A stretch of 64,000 bases of DNA from Francisella noatunensis subsp. noatunensis (GTDB taxonomy: Bacteria > Pseudomonadota > Gammaproteobacteria > Francisellales > Francisellaceae), in the NCBI RefSeq assembly GCF_009823375.1, contig NZ_WBSX01000001.1, positions 21,658 through 85,657 of the forward strand, written 5' to 3'. The notes under the pieces are model-generated. The model ran no database searches. It was not told the origin of the DNA and saw only the letters and a list, made by a program, of their open reading frames with translations. Numbering within the stretch: the stretch's first letter is position 1; each line of letters starts with the position of its first letter. The position numbers and the translations under genes were made by a program. This document shows, one piece after another, positions 45,039-52,782 of this stretch.

Positions 45039-46499
45039 ATGGTTGAATTAAAAGTACCTATGTTTCCAGAGTCTGTTGCAGATGGCACTCTAGTTCAGTG
45101 GAATAAAAGTGAAGGCGATTTTGTTGAAGAAGGTGATATAATCGCTGAAATAGAAACTGATAAAGTAGTTATGGAAGTTCCAGCTACTGCAAGTGGTGTT
45201 CTTAAAGGAATTGAAAAGCAAGAAGGTGATATAGTTTTATCTGAAGAATTTTTAGCAAATATTGATACTAATGCTTCAACTTCTGAGCCAAAACAAGAGG
45301 TCGTTGTAGAAGCTTCTTCACAAGCTTTGGGTAAAGAAATAGATGTTAAAGCACCTGTTTTCCCTGAGTCTGTTGCAGATGGTACGATTTCTGAGTGGCA
45401 TAAACAAGAAGGCGATGCTGTAGCAGAGGGTGATGTCTTAGCTGAGATTGAAACAGATAAGGTTGTTATGGAAGTCCCTGCAACATCCAACGGTGTTTTA
45501 TCAAAAATATTAAAGCCCGCAGGTGAAACAGTTCTTTCATCAGAGTTAATAGCAAAAGTTATAGAGGGTGCAGTGGCATCTGCAGCACCTAAGTCAGATG
45601 CAAAAATACAGACTGAAGATAAAGGCAATGATCCTCATCTAGTTCCTTCTGCACGTAAAGCTTTTAATGCAAGTGGATTAGATTCTGCTGCAAGTATTGA
45701 AGGTACTGGTAAGAAAGGACGTATAACTTCTGAAGATGTTAAAAAGGCGGTATCTAGTAGCAAGCCACAACAGCATGCTATAGTCGCTAACCAAGGTCCA
45801 AGATACGAAAAAAGAGTTAAGATGACTCGTTTACGTCAGACTATTGCAAATAGATTAGTTGAGGTTCAGCATACTAATGCTATCTTGACGACGTTTAACG
45901 AGGTTGATATGAGTGCAGTTATGGCCCTTAGAAATAAATATAAAGATATATTCCTTAAAGAGCATGATACAAAGCTTGGTTTTATGTCTTTCTTTATTAA
46001 AGCAGCAACTGAAGCACTTAAAAAGTTCCCAGATGTTAATGCTTCTATTGATGGTGATGAGATTGTTTATCATAACTACTTTGATATTGGTATAGCTGTT
46101 GGTACAGATAGAGGCTTAGTGGTACCTGTTTTAAGAGATACAGATGGTAAATCTTTAGCAGAGCTTGAAGCAGATGTGCTTGATAAAGCAATCAAAGGTC
46201 GCGATGGTAAATTAAGTCTAGAAGATATGCAAGGTGGTACGTTTACAATTACTAATGGTGGTACTTATGGATCTATGCTATCCACACCGATTATTAATTC
46301 ACCACAAAGTGCGATCTTGGGTATGCATAATATTGTTGAAAGACCTGTAGTAGTAAACGGCGAGATCAAAATCCGTCCAATAATGTATTTGGCATTATCT
46401 TATGATCATAGAATTATCGATGGTGGTACATCAGTAAGATTCTTGAAGATGATTAAAGAATTGTTAGAAGATCCAAATAGAATCCTTCTACAAGTATAA
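45039..46499 (+). CDS. sucB: 2-oxoglutarate dehydrogenase E2 (dihydrolipoyl succinyltransferase), two lipoyl domains
   Basis: A 486-residue E2 component. Two tandem lipoyl domains are visible, each with the motif [14 protein letters not shown]; the lipoylated lysines are about Lys42 and Lys141. Then come the E3/E1-binding peripheral domain ([20 protein letters not shown], then EGTGKKGRI) and the catalytic acyltransferase core with the active-site YDHRIIDGG. Most gamma-proteobacterial SucB proteins have a single lipoyl domain and about 400 residues, so the duplication accounts for the extra length. It follows sucA by 27 bp. Confidence 0.96.
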   Translation: MVELKVPMFPESVADGTLVQWNKSEGDFVEEGDIIAEIETDKVVMEVPATASGVLKGIEKQEGDIVLSEEFLANIDTNASTSEPKQEVVVEASSQALGKEIDVKAPVFPESVADGTISEWHKQEGDAVAEGDVLAEIETDKVVMEVPATSNGVLSKILKPAGETVLSSELIAKVIEGAVASAAPKSDAKIQTEDKGNDPHLVPSARKAFNASGLDSAASIEGTGKKGRITSEDVKKAVSSSKPQQHAIVANQGPRYEKRVKMTRLRQTIANRLVEVQHTNAILTTFNEVDMSAVMALRNKYKDIFLKEHDTKLGFMSFFIKAATEALKKFPDVNASIDGDEIVYHNYFDIGIAVGTDRGLVVPVLRDTDGKSLAELEADVLDKAIKGRDGKLSLEDMQGGTFTITNGGTYGSMLSTPIINSPQSAILGMHNIVERPVVVNGEIKIRPIMYLALSYDHRIIDGGTSVRFLKMIKELLEDPNRILLQV

Positions 46500-46536
46500 T
46501 TATTTTTCTTTCACTTTATTCTAAAGGTTTATTTCG

Positions 46537-47064
46537 ATGAATTTAGATTTTATAAAAGACAGAATTGTGGCTGTGCCAGACTTTCCGAAGCCTGGTGTAG
46601 TGTTTAGAGATATCACTCCATTATTAGCGGATCCTCTAGGTTTGAAAATGACTGCAAAGGCTATGGCTGAAGAATTGAAATCGAAAGGTATAAAGCCGAC
46701 AATTATTGCTGGTACTGAAAGTAGAGGGTTTATTTTTGGGGTAGCACTTGCAGAAGCTTTAGGCTTAGGATTTGTTCCTGTAAGAAAACCTGGCAAGCTC
46801 CCTAGAGAAATATATAAAGTGAGCTATCAGTTAGAGTATGGTAGTGATAGCTTAGAGATTCACAAAGATGCTTTTAAGCTTACAGATAAAGTACTAGTTG
46901 TCGATGATTTGTTAGCAACTGGTGGCACAGCAAAAGCAACTGTTCAGCTTATTGAAAAAACTCAAGCAAGTGTCGTAGGTCTTATATTTGTAATAGAGCT
47001 TGAAGATCTGAATGGTAGAAAAGTTCTTGAAGGACATAATGTTTCAGCATTAGTAAAATATTAG
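46537..47064 (+). CDS. apt: adenine phosphoribosyltransferase
   Basis: A 175-residue purine salvage enzyme that converts adenine and PRPP to AMP. The PRPP-binding motif is VLVVDDLLATGGTAKAT. The N-terminal hood segment DFPKPGVVFRDITPLLADP and AGTESRGFIFGVALAEAL are the APT signature. Length matches the usual 170-183. It follows sucB by 37 bp and precedes glmM by 9 bp. Confidence 0.96.
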   Translation: MNLDFIKDRIVAVPDFPKPGVVFRDITPLLADPLGLKMTAKAMAEELKSKGIKPTIIAGTESRGFIFGVALAEALGLGFVPVRKPGKLPREIYKVSYQLEYGSDSLEIHKDAFKLTDKVLVVDDLLATGGTAKATVQLIEKTQASVVGLIFVIELEDLNGRKVLEGHNVSALVKY

Positions 47065-47073
47065 GAGATGATT

Positions 47074-48405
47074 GTGGCTAAGTATTTTGGTACAGATGGT
47101 ATTCGTGGTGAAGTAGGTAAATCTGTTATAAAAGCTGAATTTATGCAAAAGCTTGGAAATGCGGTTGGAGCATTAATAAATGAAAGGGATTATCCGAAGT
47201 TTGTTATTGTCGGACAAGATACGCGTAGTTCTGGTAATTTTTTAAAATTTGCTTTAGTTTCAGGTCTAAATGCAGCTGGTATAGATGTGATTGATCTAGG
47301 TGTAATCCCTACACCTATTGTGGCTTTTATGACTGTTAAATACAAAGCAGCTGTTGGATTCGTTATCACAGCATCTCATAATAAGTTTACTGATAATGGT
47401 GTTAAGCTTTTTTCATCAAGTGGGTTTAAATTAGATGATGCTCTAGAAGAAGAAGTTGAAGCTAAAATTGACTCTGATTTTATTTATCAGACAGAGTGTA
47501 AGTTTGGTAATTATAAGATTGCTGAAAACTTTATAGATGGGTATATTGAAAACTTATTTGAAAGTTTTGGCTCTTTGGTTAATTATAAAGGTAAAGTTGT
47601 CATAGATTGTGCTCATGGAGCTGCTTCGAATCATTTTGAAGCATTGCTTGATAGATTTGGTATTGACTATATTTCTATAGCATCTAATCCAGATGGTTTA
47701 AATATAAATGTTGATTGTGGGGCGACTTGTACCTCAAATATTAAAAAAGCAGTTATAGAGCATAATGCTGATCTAGGGATTTCTCTAGATGGGGATGCAG
47801 ATAGAATTATTATTGTTGATGAGAATGCTCAAGAAATTGATGGTGATGGAATATTAAATATTATTGCTCAATATAGTAATATTTGTGGTGGTACTATTGG
47901 TATTGTAGGTACACAGATGACAAATATGAGTTACGAAAATTATTATAAAGCAAATAACATACCATTTATTCGCTCTAAAGTTGGTGATAGATATGTTCTA
48001 GAAGATTTGGTTAAGCATGGCTATAAAATAGGTGGAGAGTCATCAGGGCATGTTATCAACCTAAATTTTGGAACTACAGGTGATGGTTTATCGACAGCTA
48101 TTCAATTGTTAGCGATTTTCTCGCAAAGTGATAAACCAGCATCAGCGTTTAAATTACCTGGTGAATTAATGCAACAGACTATGATCAATGTTCCACTTAA
48201 TTTTAAAGTAACATCTGATGATTTAGCTAAGCTCGCTAGTGATGTTGCTAAAGCTGAAGAGCGATTAGGTAGTCGTGGACGTGTACTGTTGAGACCTTCA
48301 GGAACTGAGCCAGTTCTGAGAGTTATGGTCGAAGCAGATACTAAAGATTTAGCTACAAAAGAAGCAGAGCATTTGGTTGAAAAGGTAAAACAAAAATTGG
48401 TGTAG
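47074..48405 (+). CDS. glmM: phosphoglucosamine mutase
   Basis: A 443-residue enzyme that converts glucosamine-6-phosphate to glucosamine-1-phosphate for peptidoglycan and LPS precursors. The phosphoserine is in [13 protein letters not shown], the metal-binding loop is DGDADRIII, the sugar loop is GGESSGH and the phosphate loop is [14 protein letters not shown] start at GTG 47074, six bases after aggag, because an ATG at 47068 would directly abut that ribosome binding site and would add two non-family residues. Length matches E. coli GlmM (445). Confidence 0.95.
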   Translation: MAKYFGTDGIRGEVGKSVIKAEFMQKLGNAVGALINERDYPKFVIVGQDTRSSGNFLKFALVSGLNAAGIDVIDLGVIPTPIVAFMTVKYKAAVGFVITASHNKFTDNGVKLFSSSGFKLDDALEEEVEAKIDSDFIYQTECKFGNYKIAENFIDGYIENLFESFGSLVNYKGKVVIDCAHGAASNHFEALLDRFGIDYISIASNPDGLNINVDCGATCTSNIKKAVIEHNADLGISLDGDADRIIIVDENAQEIDGDGILNIIAQYSNICGGTIGIVGTQMTNMSYENYYKANNIPFIRSKVGDRYVLEDLVKHGYKIGGESSGHVINLNFGTTGDGLSTAIQLLAIFSQSDKPASAFKLPGELMQQTMINVPLNFKVTSDDLAKLASDVAKAEERLGSRGRVLLRPSGTEPVLRVMVEADTKDLATKEAEHLVEKVKQKLV

Positions 48406-48407
48406 AT

Positions 48408-49169
48408 ATGCAAAAATTAATAATGGGAAATTGGAAAATGAATGGTAGCTCTGCAAGTATTAAAGAGCTTTGCAAGGGTATTTCAGAAGTCGATTACAAT
48501 AGTGAAAAAGTCGCTGTTGCTGTTTTTCCTTCAAGTGTATATGTTAAAGAGGTACTTGCGCAGCTTCCTAAAGAAATTGGGGTAGGTCTGCAAAATATTA
48601 CTTTTTATGATAATGGTGCATATACTGGAGAGTTATCTGCAGAGATGTTACATGATGTTGGTTGTAATTATCTACTTATAGGACATTCTGAGAGAAGATC
48701 TTTGTTTGGTGAAACTGATCAAGATGTTTTCAAAAAACTTAATAAAATTATAGATACATCAGTTGTGCCAGTTGTATGTATAGGAGAGTCTCTAGAAGAT
48801 AGACAAGGTGGAAGGTTAGAAAAAGTACTAACAACACAATTAAGTCTAATATTAGAAAATTTATCTATTGAGCAACTTGCTAAGGTTGTAATAGCTTACG
48901 AACCTGTTTGGGCTATAGGTACAGGAGTGGTGGCATCTTTAGAGCAAGTGCAAGAAACGCATCAATTTATTCGTTCGCTTGTAGCTAAAGTTGATGAAAA
49001 TCTTGCTAAAAATATGAAAATAGTGTATGGCGGTAGCCTAAAAGCTGAAAATGCTAAAGATATCTTAAGTTTACCAGATGTTGATGGTGGCTTGATTGGT
49101 GGAGCATCTTTGAAAGCTTCTGAGTTTAACGAAATAATAAATCAAGCAAATAAAATATGTACGGAATAA
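48408..49169 (+). CDS. tpiA: triosephosphate isomerase
   Basis: A 253-residue glycolytic enzyme that interconverts dihydroxyacetone phosphate and glyceraldehyde-3-phosphate. Active-site residues: Asn/Lys in GNWKMNG, His in [12 protein letters not shown], and Glu in [13 protein letters not shown]. The phosphate-binding loop is [11 protein letters not shown]. Length is standard. It begins 2 bp after glmM and overlaps secG by 13 bases. Confidence 0.97.
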   Translation: MQKLIMGNWKMNGSSASIKELCKGISEVDYNSEKVAVAVFPSSVYVKEVLAQLPKEIGVGLQNITFYDNGAYTGELSAEMLHDVGCNYLLIGHSERRSLFGETDQDVFKKLNKIIDTSVVPVVCIGESLEDRQGGRLEKVLTTQLSLILENLSIEQLAKVVIAYEPVWAIGTGVVASLEQVQETHQFIRSLVAKVDENLAKNMKIVYGGSLKAENAKDILSLPDVDGGLIGGASLKASEFNEIINQANKICTE

Positions 49170-49495
49170 TTTTAACTATAGATATTATCGCAGTTATCGC
49201 TATTGTAGCTCTAGTTTTGCTACAACAAGGTAAAGGCGCTAATATGAGTGTTTCTTTTGGTGCAGGTGCTTCTAATACTGTTTTTGGTAGTAAGGGAGCA
49301 GCTTCATTTTTATTTAAAATGACGGTATTCTTTACGGCAGTATTTTTTGTATGTTGCCTTACTTTAGGATATTTAGGTAAAAGTCAAAATACAACCGCTA
49401 GCGTAAGTTCAGTTAGTATTGATAACTCTATAGCTAGTCAATATGATCAATATCGAAAAGAGATTGATCAAAGTTCTACTAGTACGAAAAAATAA
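49157..49495 (+). CDS. secG: preprotein translocase subunit SecG
   Basis: A 112-residue membrane subunit of SecYEG. Two helices flank the conserved loop [20 protein letters not shown], then [14 protein letters not shown]. The C-terminal tail is polar and Ser-rich. It overlaps tpiA by 13 bases and lies 12 bp before tRNA-Leu, the arrangement found in many gamma-proteobacteria. Confidence 0.95.
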   Translation: MYGIILTIDIIAVIAIVALVLLQQGKGANMSVSFGAGASNTVFGSKGAASFLFKMTVFFTAVFFVCCLTLGYLGKSQNTTASVSSVSIDNSIASQYDQYRKEIDQSSTSTKK

Positions 49496-49507
49496 AGTAC
49501 TCATTTA

Positions 49508-49593
49508 GCACCGGTGGTGGAATTGGTAGACACGCCATCTTGAGGGGGTGGTGTCTGTAGGACATGCGAGTTCGAGTCTCGCCCGGTGCACCA
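49508..49593 (+). tRNA. tRNA-Leu (GAG)
   Basis: An 86-nucleotide class II tRNA with a long variable arm and an encoded CCA end (49591-49593). The acceptor stem GCACCGG pairs perfectly with CCGGTGC. The anticodon is GAG in the loop CTTGAGG. The conserved AATTGGTAGACAC D-arm and GTTCGAGTC T-arm are present. It lies directly after secG. Confidence 0.96.
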
Positions 49594-49644
49594 AAATCTA
49601 GAATTCTTTAAAATACAATTTTCTGATAATATAAAAAATACATA

Positions 49645-50070
49645 TTGTTTTTTAATTTTTTGTATACGAGTCAAACCTTTGAAAAAGTTGTTGATAAGAA
49701 TGTAATAGAAGGGACAAGATACTTCATATCTTTAGTTGATTTGGGGTCATACACAGCAGTAAAAAATTATTACTCGGTCGAAATTAGTACAGTTCGAAAT
49801 AAATTAGAGCTTCTTGAAAGTTATTTAGGAGTTAAACTAACTCGGCCAAGTCGTAATAAAATAGATGTAACAGATTATGGTAAAAAATATTATTTATCGT
49901 GTAATAAGTTATATATAGACCTGCAAAATACTATACTATCTAGTAAGTATAGGGATATAGATAAACTAAAATATATTCATCTCTTTGGGACAAGAGCTTT
50001 TGTAGAGTATATTTTGCCTAAAATTCATCAAATAGATGATAATGCTGCTATAGCTTTGCTCATATTAATT
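49645..50070 (+). pseudogene. LysR-type regulator, truncated 5' remnant
   Basis: About 140 codons remain. The N-terminal winged helix-turn-helix of LysR regulators is recognisable: YFISLVDLGSYTAVKNYYSV, then STVRNKLELLESYLGVKL, then TRPSRNKIDVTDYGKKYY. The effector-binding domain is almost entirely gone. The reading frame runs into an IS30 terminal sequence at 50071 and stops at 50097. There is no good ATG start; TTG 49645 is the likeliest. It is probably non-functional as an effector-responsive regulator. Confidence 0.7.
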
Positions 50071-50110
50071 GCTAGATTGTATTCTCAATGTTTATAGAGA
50101 TACCAAAATG
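50071..50110 (-). mobile_element. 40-bp remnant of an IS30-family terminus
   Basis: These 40 bases are identical to 63439-63478, which is the transposase-3' end of the IS30 element at the right edge of the window, in the same orientation. Nothing else of the element remains. It lies between a truncated LysR gene and the tail of a PepSY-domain gene, so it marks an insertion followed by a deletion that removed most of the IS and the neighbouring gene ends. Confidence 0.85.
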
Positions 50111-50211
50111 GTGTTTATGAGGTTGAATGTGTAGATAGTTCTAATAAAGAAGTTAAAGTATATGTTGATGCTATTAGTGGTAAGATATCTCAAATTGAAT
50201 ATGATGATTAA
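50110..50211 (+). pseudogene. 3' remnant of a PepSY-domain protein
   Basis: An open frame without a start encodes GVYEVECVDSSNKEVKVYVD followed by AISGKISQIEYDD and a stop. This is the typical C-terminal strand pattern of a PepSY domain (small secreted or periplasmic protein). The N-terminal signal and first half are missing. The frame continues a few codons into the IS remnant (YQNG) and then meets a stop. It overlaps the 3' end of the minus-strand hemW gene by four bases. Confidence 0.65.
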
Positions 50212-51350
50212 ATAAATGTATTTATACAGTCATTTAAGAATAAGTAGCCCTTATCTGTAGGCTTGACGTTATCTTTATTTACTTTGAGTAGACCCCTGTC
50301 TATTGCTACCTGTAAATTGTTTTGTATAGTATCTTTGGATAAAAAAGTTTGCCTTTCAAATAGATCAAAGCTGAAACCATCTCGTAAGCGAAGGGTGTTG
50401 AGCATAAACTCATAGATTAAATCATCCTGACTAACAACATTTGAATCTTTTATAAAGTTATTTGCCTGTGAATATATTTTGGGATGTTTGTGTTTCCAAG
50501 TTCTTTTAATCTCTTTGGTTTGAAGATTTGTAATCTTGCTATGAGCTCCAGCACCAATACCAATGTAGTCACCGAAGTTCCAATAGTTTGAGTTATGAAT
50601 AGATCTTAAATTATCTTTTGCATAAGCTGAGATCTCATATTGATAATATCCAGCTTGTTGGAGTAATTTTTTACCAGTGATTTCAATTTGCTCTAAAGTT
50701 TCTTCATCTGGTAGTTTTGGAGGCTTTGCTGCAAAGAGGGTGTTTGGTTCTATGGTTAGCTGATACCAAGATATATGTGTCGGTTGCATTGCTATAGCTT
50801 GAGAAATGTCAAAAATACCATCCTCAAAGCTTTGATTGGGAAGCCCGTGCATTATATCAATATTGAAATTTGAGATTCTTGAATTCTTAATCTCTTCGAT
50901 CGTTGTGTAAACATTGTCACAATTATGAATTCTACCTAGTAACTGTAGCTTTTCATTTTGAAAGCTTTGTACACCAACTGAGATACGGTTTATACCAATA
51001 TTTGCATAGTCTGAAATAGAGCCACGTTCGACAGTACCAGGATTCATTTCAAGAGTTATTTCGCAATTGGGATTAAGCTTTGAATTATCTTTTATGTGTT
51101 GTAAAACTCTACCAAGATAATCCGCTTTGAAAAGTGAAGGTGTCCCACCCCCTATGAAAATACTTATAACTTCTCTATCTTGTAGATCAGTTAGATGAGT
51201 ATCAAAGTCGGCAATTAGTTTTTTGTAATAATCTTGTGAAAGATATGTATCATCTTTGATTGCATGGGAGTTAAAATCACAGTAAGGGCACTTACGTACA
51301 CACCAAGGAAAGTGTATGTATATTCCTATTTGTTTGTTTATATTAAACAT
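50208..51350 (-). CDS. hemW: radical SAM HemW (heme chaperone; formerly HemN-like)
   Basis: A 380-residue radical SAM protein. The 4Fe-4S motif CxxxCxxC is in HFPWCVRKCPYCDFNSH, and the family segments GGGTPSLF, EMNPGTVERGSISDYANIGI and RISVGVQSFQ are present, followed by the HemN C-terminal domain. The length and the N-terminal IYIHFPWC fit HemW, which binds heme, rather than true coproporphyrinogen dehydrogenase HemN. I start at ATG 51350; the upstream in-frame codons overlap gtrA. It is just downstream of the gtrA-like gene on the same strand. Confidence 0.9.
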   Translation of the reverse strand: MFNINKQIGIYIHFPWCVRKCPYCDFNSHAIKDDTYLSQDYYKKLIADFDTHLTDLQDREVISIFIGGGTPSLFKADYLGRVLQHIKDNSKLNPNCEITLEMNPGTVERGSISDYANIGINRISVGVQSFQNEKLQLLGRIHNCDNVYTTIEEIKNSRISNFNIDIMHGLPNQSFEDGIFDISQAIAMQPTHISWYQLTIEPNTLFAAKPPKLPDEETLEQIEITGKKLLQQAGYYQYEISAYAKDNLRSIHNSNYWNFGDYIGIGAGAHSKITNLQTKEIKRTWKHKHPKIYSQANNFIKDSNVVSQDDLIYEFMLNTLRLRDGFSFDLFERQTFLSKDTIQNNLQVAIDRGLLKVNKDNVKPTDKGYLFLNDCINTFI

Positions 51351-51351
51351 C

Positions 51352-51729
51352 TTATGCCTTAAAGATGAGAAATTTACTAACAACAAAAGTATATACTGCG
51401 ACTAATCCCATCGTTATAAATAGTGCAAGTAAATATTGTATATGTAGAAGATAAAGCAACACATAATATATGCCTTCATTGAGAGCTAAACCTATCATGA
51501 CATTAATGAAAAATTGTGTGGCAGCCTTTTTATGTGATTGAGTTGTTGTTGAGAATGTCAAAAATCTATGTCCAAAATAGCTGACATTAAATGCAATAAG
51601 GAATGCAAAAAAATTTGCTACCATAGGCTTGAAAATATCAAGTTCAACAAGTAACCATACAATAACAAAGTTAGTTATTGATGCTAATATACCTATAATT
51701 ATGAAATAAGATAGTTGTTTTTTTAACAT
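51352..51729 (-). CDS. GtrA-family membrane protein
   Basis: A 125-residue protein with four predicted helices. It fits the GtrA family (small membrane proteins linked to polyprenyl-sugar flipping or cell-surface polysaccharides): SYFIIGILASITNFVIVWLL at the N-terminus, FFAFLIAFNVSYFGHRFLTF in the middle and VYTFVVSKFLIF at the end. There is no glycosyltransferase next to it, so its substrate is unknown. Its stop is one base from the hemW ATG, suggesting an operon. Confidence 0.8.
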   Translation of the reverse strand: MLKKQLSYFIIIGILASITNFVIVWLLVELDIFKPMVANFFAFLIAFNVSYFGHRFLTFSTTTQSHKKAATQFFINVMIGLALNEGIYYVLLYLLHIQYLLALFITMGLVAVYTFVVSKFLIFKA

Positions 51730-51799
51730 TAGTTTGTGGAGTTTTATAGTAGTTGTTTATATTATAACTATTAAAGAGAATTTTATAAGGGAAAGTTAG

Positions 51800-52678
51800 A
51801 TGGAAATAATTAAATATCAATTGGGAATTGTTGAAGGCTTACCATCATCTGCTTTATATATGATGTTTAGTATCAATAAAGATAATGATGTTAGGTTTGG
51901 ATTAAAAGTATTACAGAAATTTGTCGATGGTAAGAGTGTGGTTGCTGGTTTTGGTAACGATCTTTTGCAAATGTTTAATCTTCCTAGTGAAGATAATTTC
52001 AAAAGAGCTAAGTTCAATAATGAAAGAATGCCAGATAATGATGGTTATGACTTGGTGCTTTGGCTAAGAGGAGATGATCGAGGAGAGCTATTTCATAATG
52101 CATTAAATATTAGAAAAGCATTACAGGATTTCTTTACTGTAGAAAAAATAGTGTCTAGCTATACCTATCATGGCAAGTATGATTTATCAGGATTTGAAGA
52201 TGGTATTGAGAATCCTAAGGGTGAAGAGATTGTTCCAGCATCAGTAATACCAGAAGGCAAGTTAGAGGGGTCGAGTTTTTGGGTTCTTCAGCAATGGTTA
52301 CATGACTTTGATTGGTTAAATAATGCAAGTCAATCAGCGAAAGAAGAGTGTATTGGTAGGTCTTTGGATGATTCTCATCAATTTAAGGATTTGAAAGACT
52401 TCGCTCATGTTAAGAGATCTGCCAAAGAAAACTTTGATCCAGAAGCAGAGTTACTAAGAAGATCAATGCCTTGGTCAGATGATAATCTAAATGGAGGCTT
52501 CATGTTCTCTGCGTTTGCATTATCATTTAGATCATTCAATTTACAGATGGGTAATATGCTCGGTGGTAGTGATGGTATTGTTGACGGAGTCTTTAAATTT
52601 TCTAAGATTATTGAGACAAGCTATTTGTGGTGTCCACCTTTCAAAAAAGGTAGGCTTGATATTTCATTATTAAAGTGA
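51800..52678 (+). CDS. DyP-type heme peroxidase
   Basis: A 292-residue dye-decolourising peroxidase. The catalytic Asp is in the GxxDG motif (GFEDGIENPKGEE), and the proximal heme His is in KDFAHVKRSA. There is no Tat or Sec signal, so it is probably cytoplasmic, like YfeX rather than EfeB. It has its own ribosome binding site and stands alone between gtrA (divergent) and acnA. A peroxide-defence role in an intracellular pathogen is inferred from family membership only. Confidence 0.88.
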   Translation: MEIIKYQLGIVEGLPSSALYMMFSINKDNDVRFGLKVLQKFVDGKSVVAGFGNDLLQMFNLPSEDNFKRAKFNNERMPDNDGYDLVLWLRGDDRGELFHNALNIRKALQDFFTVEKIVSSYTYHGKYDLSGFEDGIENPKGEEIVPASVIPEGKLEGSSFWVLQQWLHDFDWLNNASQSAKEECIGRSLDDSHQFKDLKDFAHVKRSAKENFDPEAELLRRSMPWSDDNLNGGFMFSAFALSFRSFNLQMGNMLGGSDGIVDGVFKFSKIIETSYLWCPPFKKGRLDISLLK

Positions 52679-52782
52679 TGCAAAATAGCTGAAAGATTAT
52701 ATTTTATATACAAATACTCATTAACAGGTTAAAATATACGCGTGTTATGCAAAAATTAATTAGTATCTACGGAGGTTAAAGC

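Noticed and set aside
45095..45628. Long antisense open frame (177 codons) opposite sucB
   Set aside because: It arises from the repeated codon pattern of the two lipoyl domains. It has no family resemblance and lies fully inside sucB.
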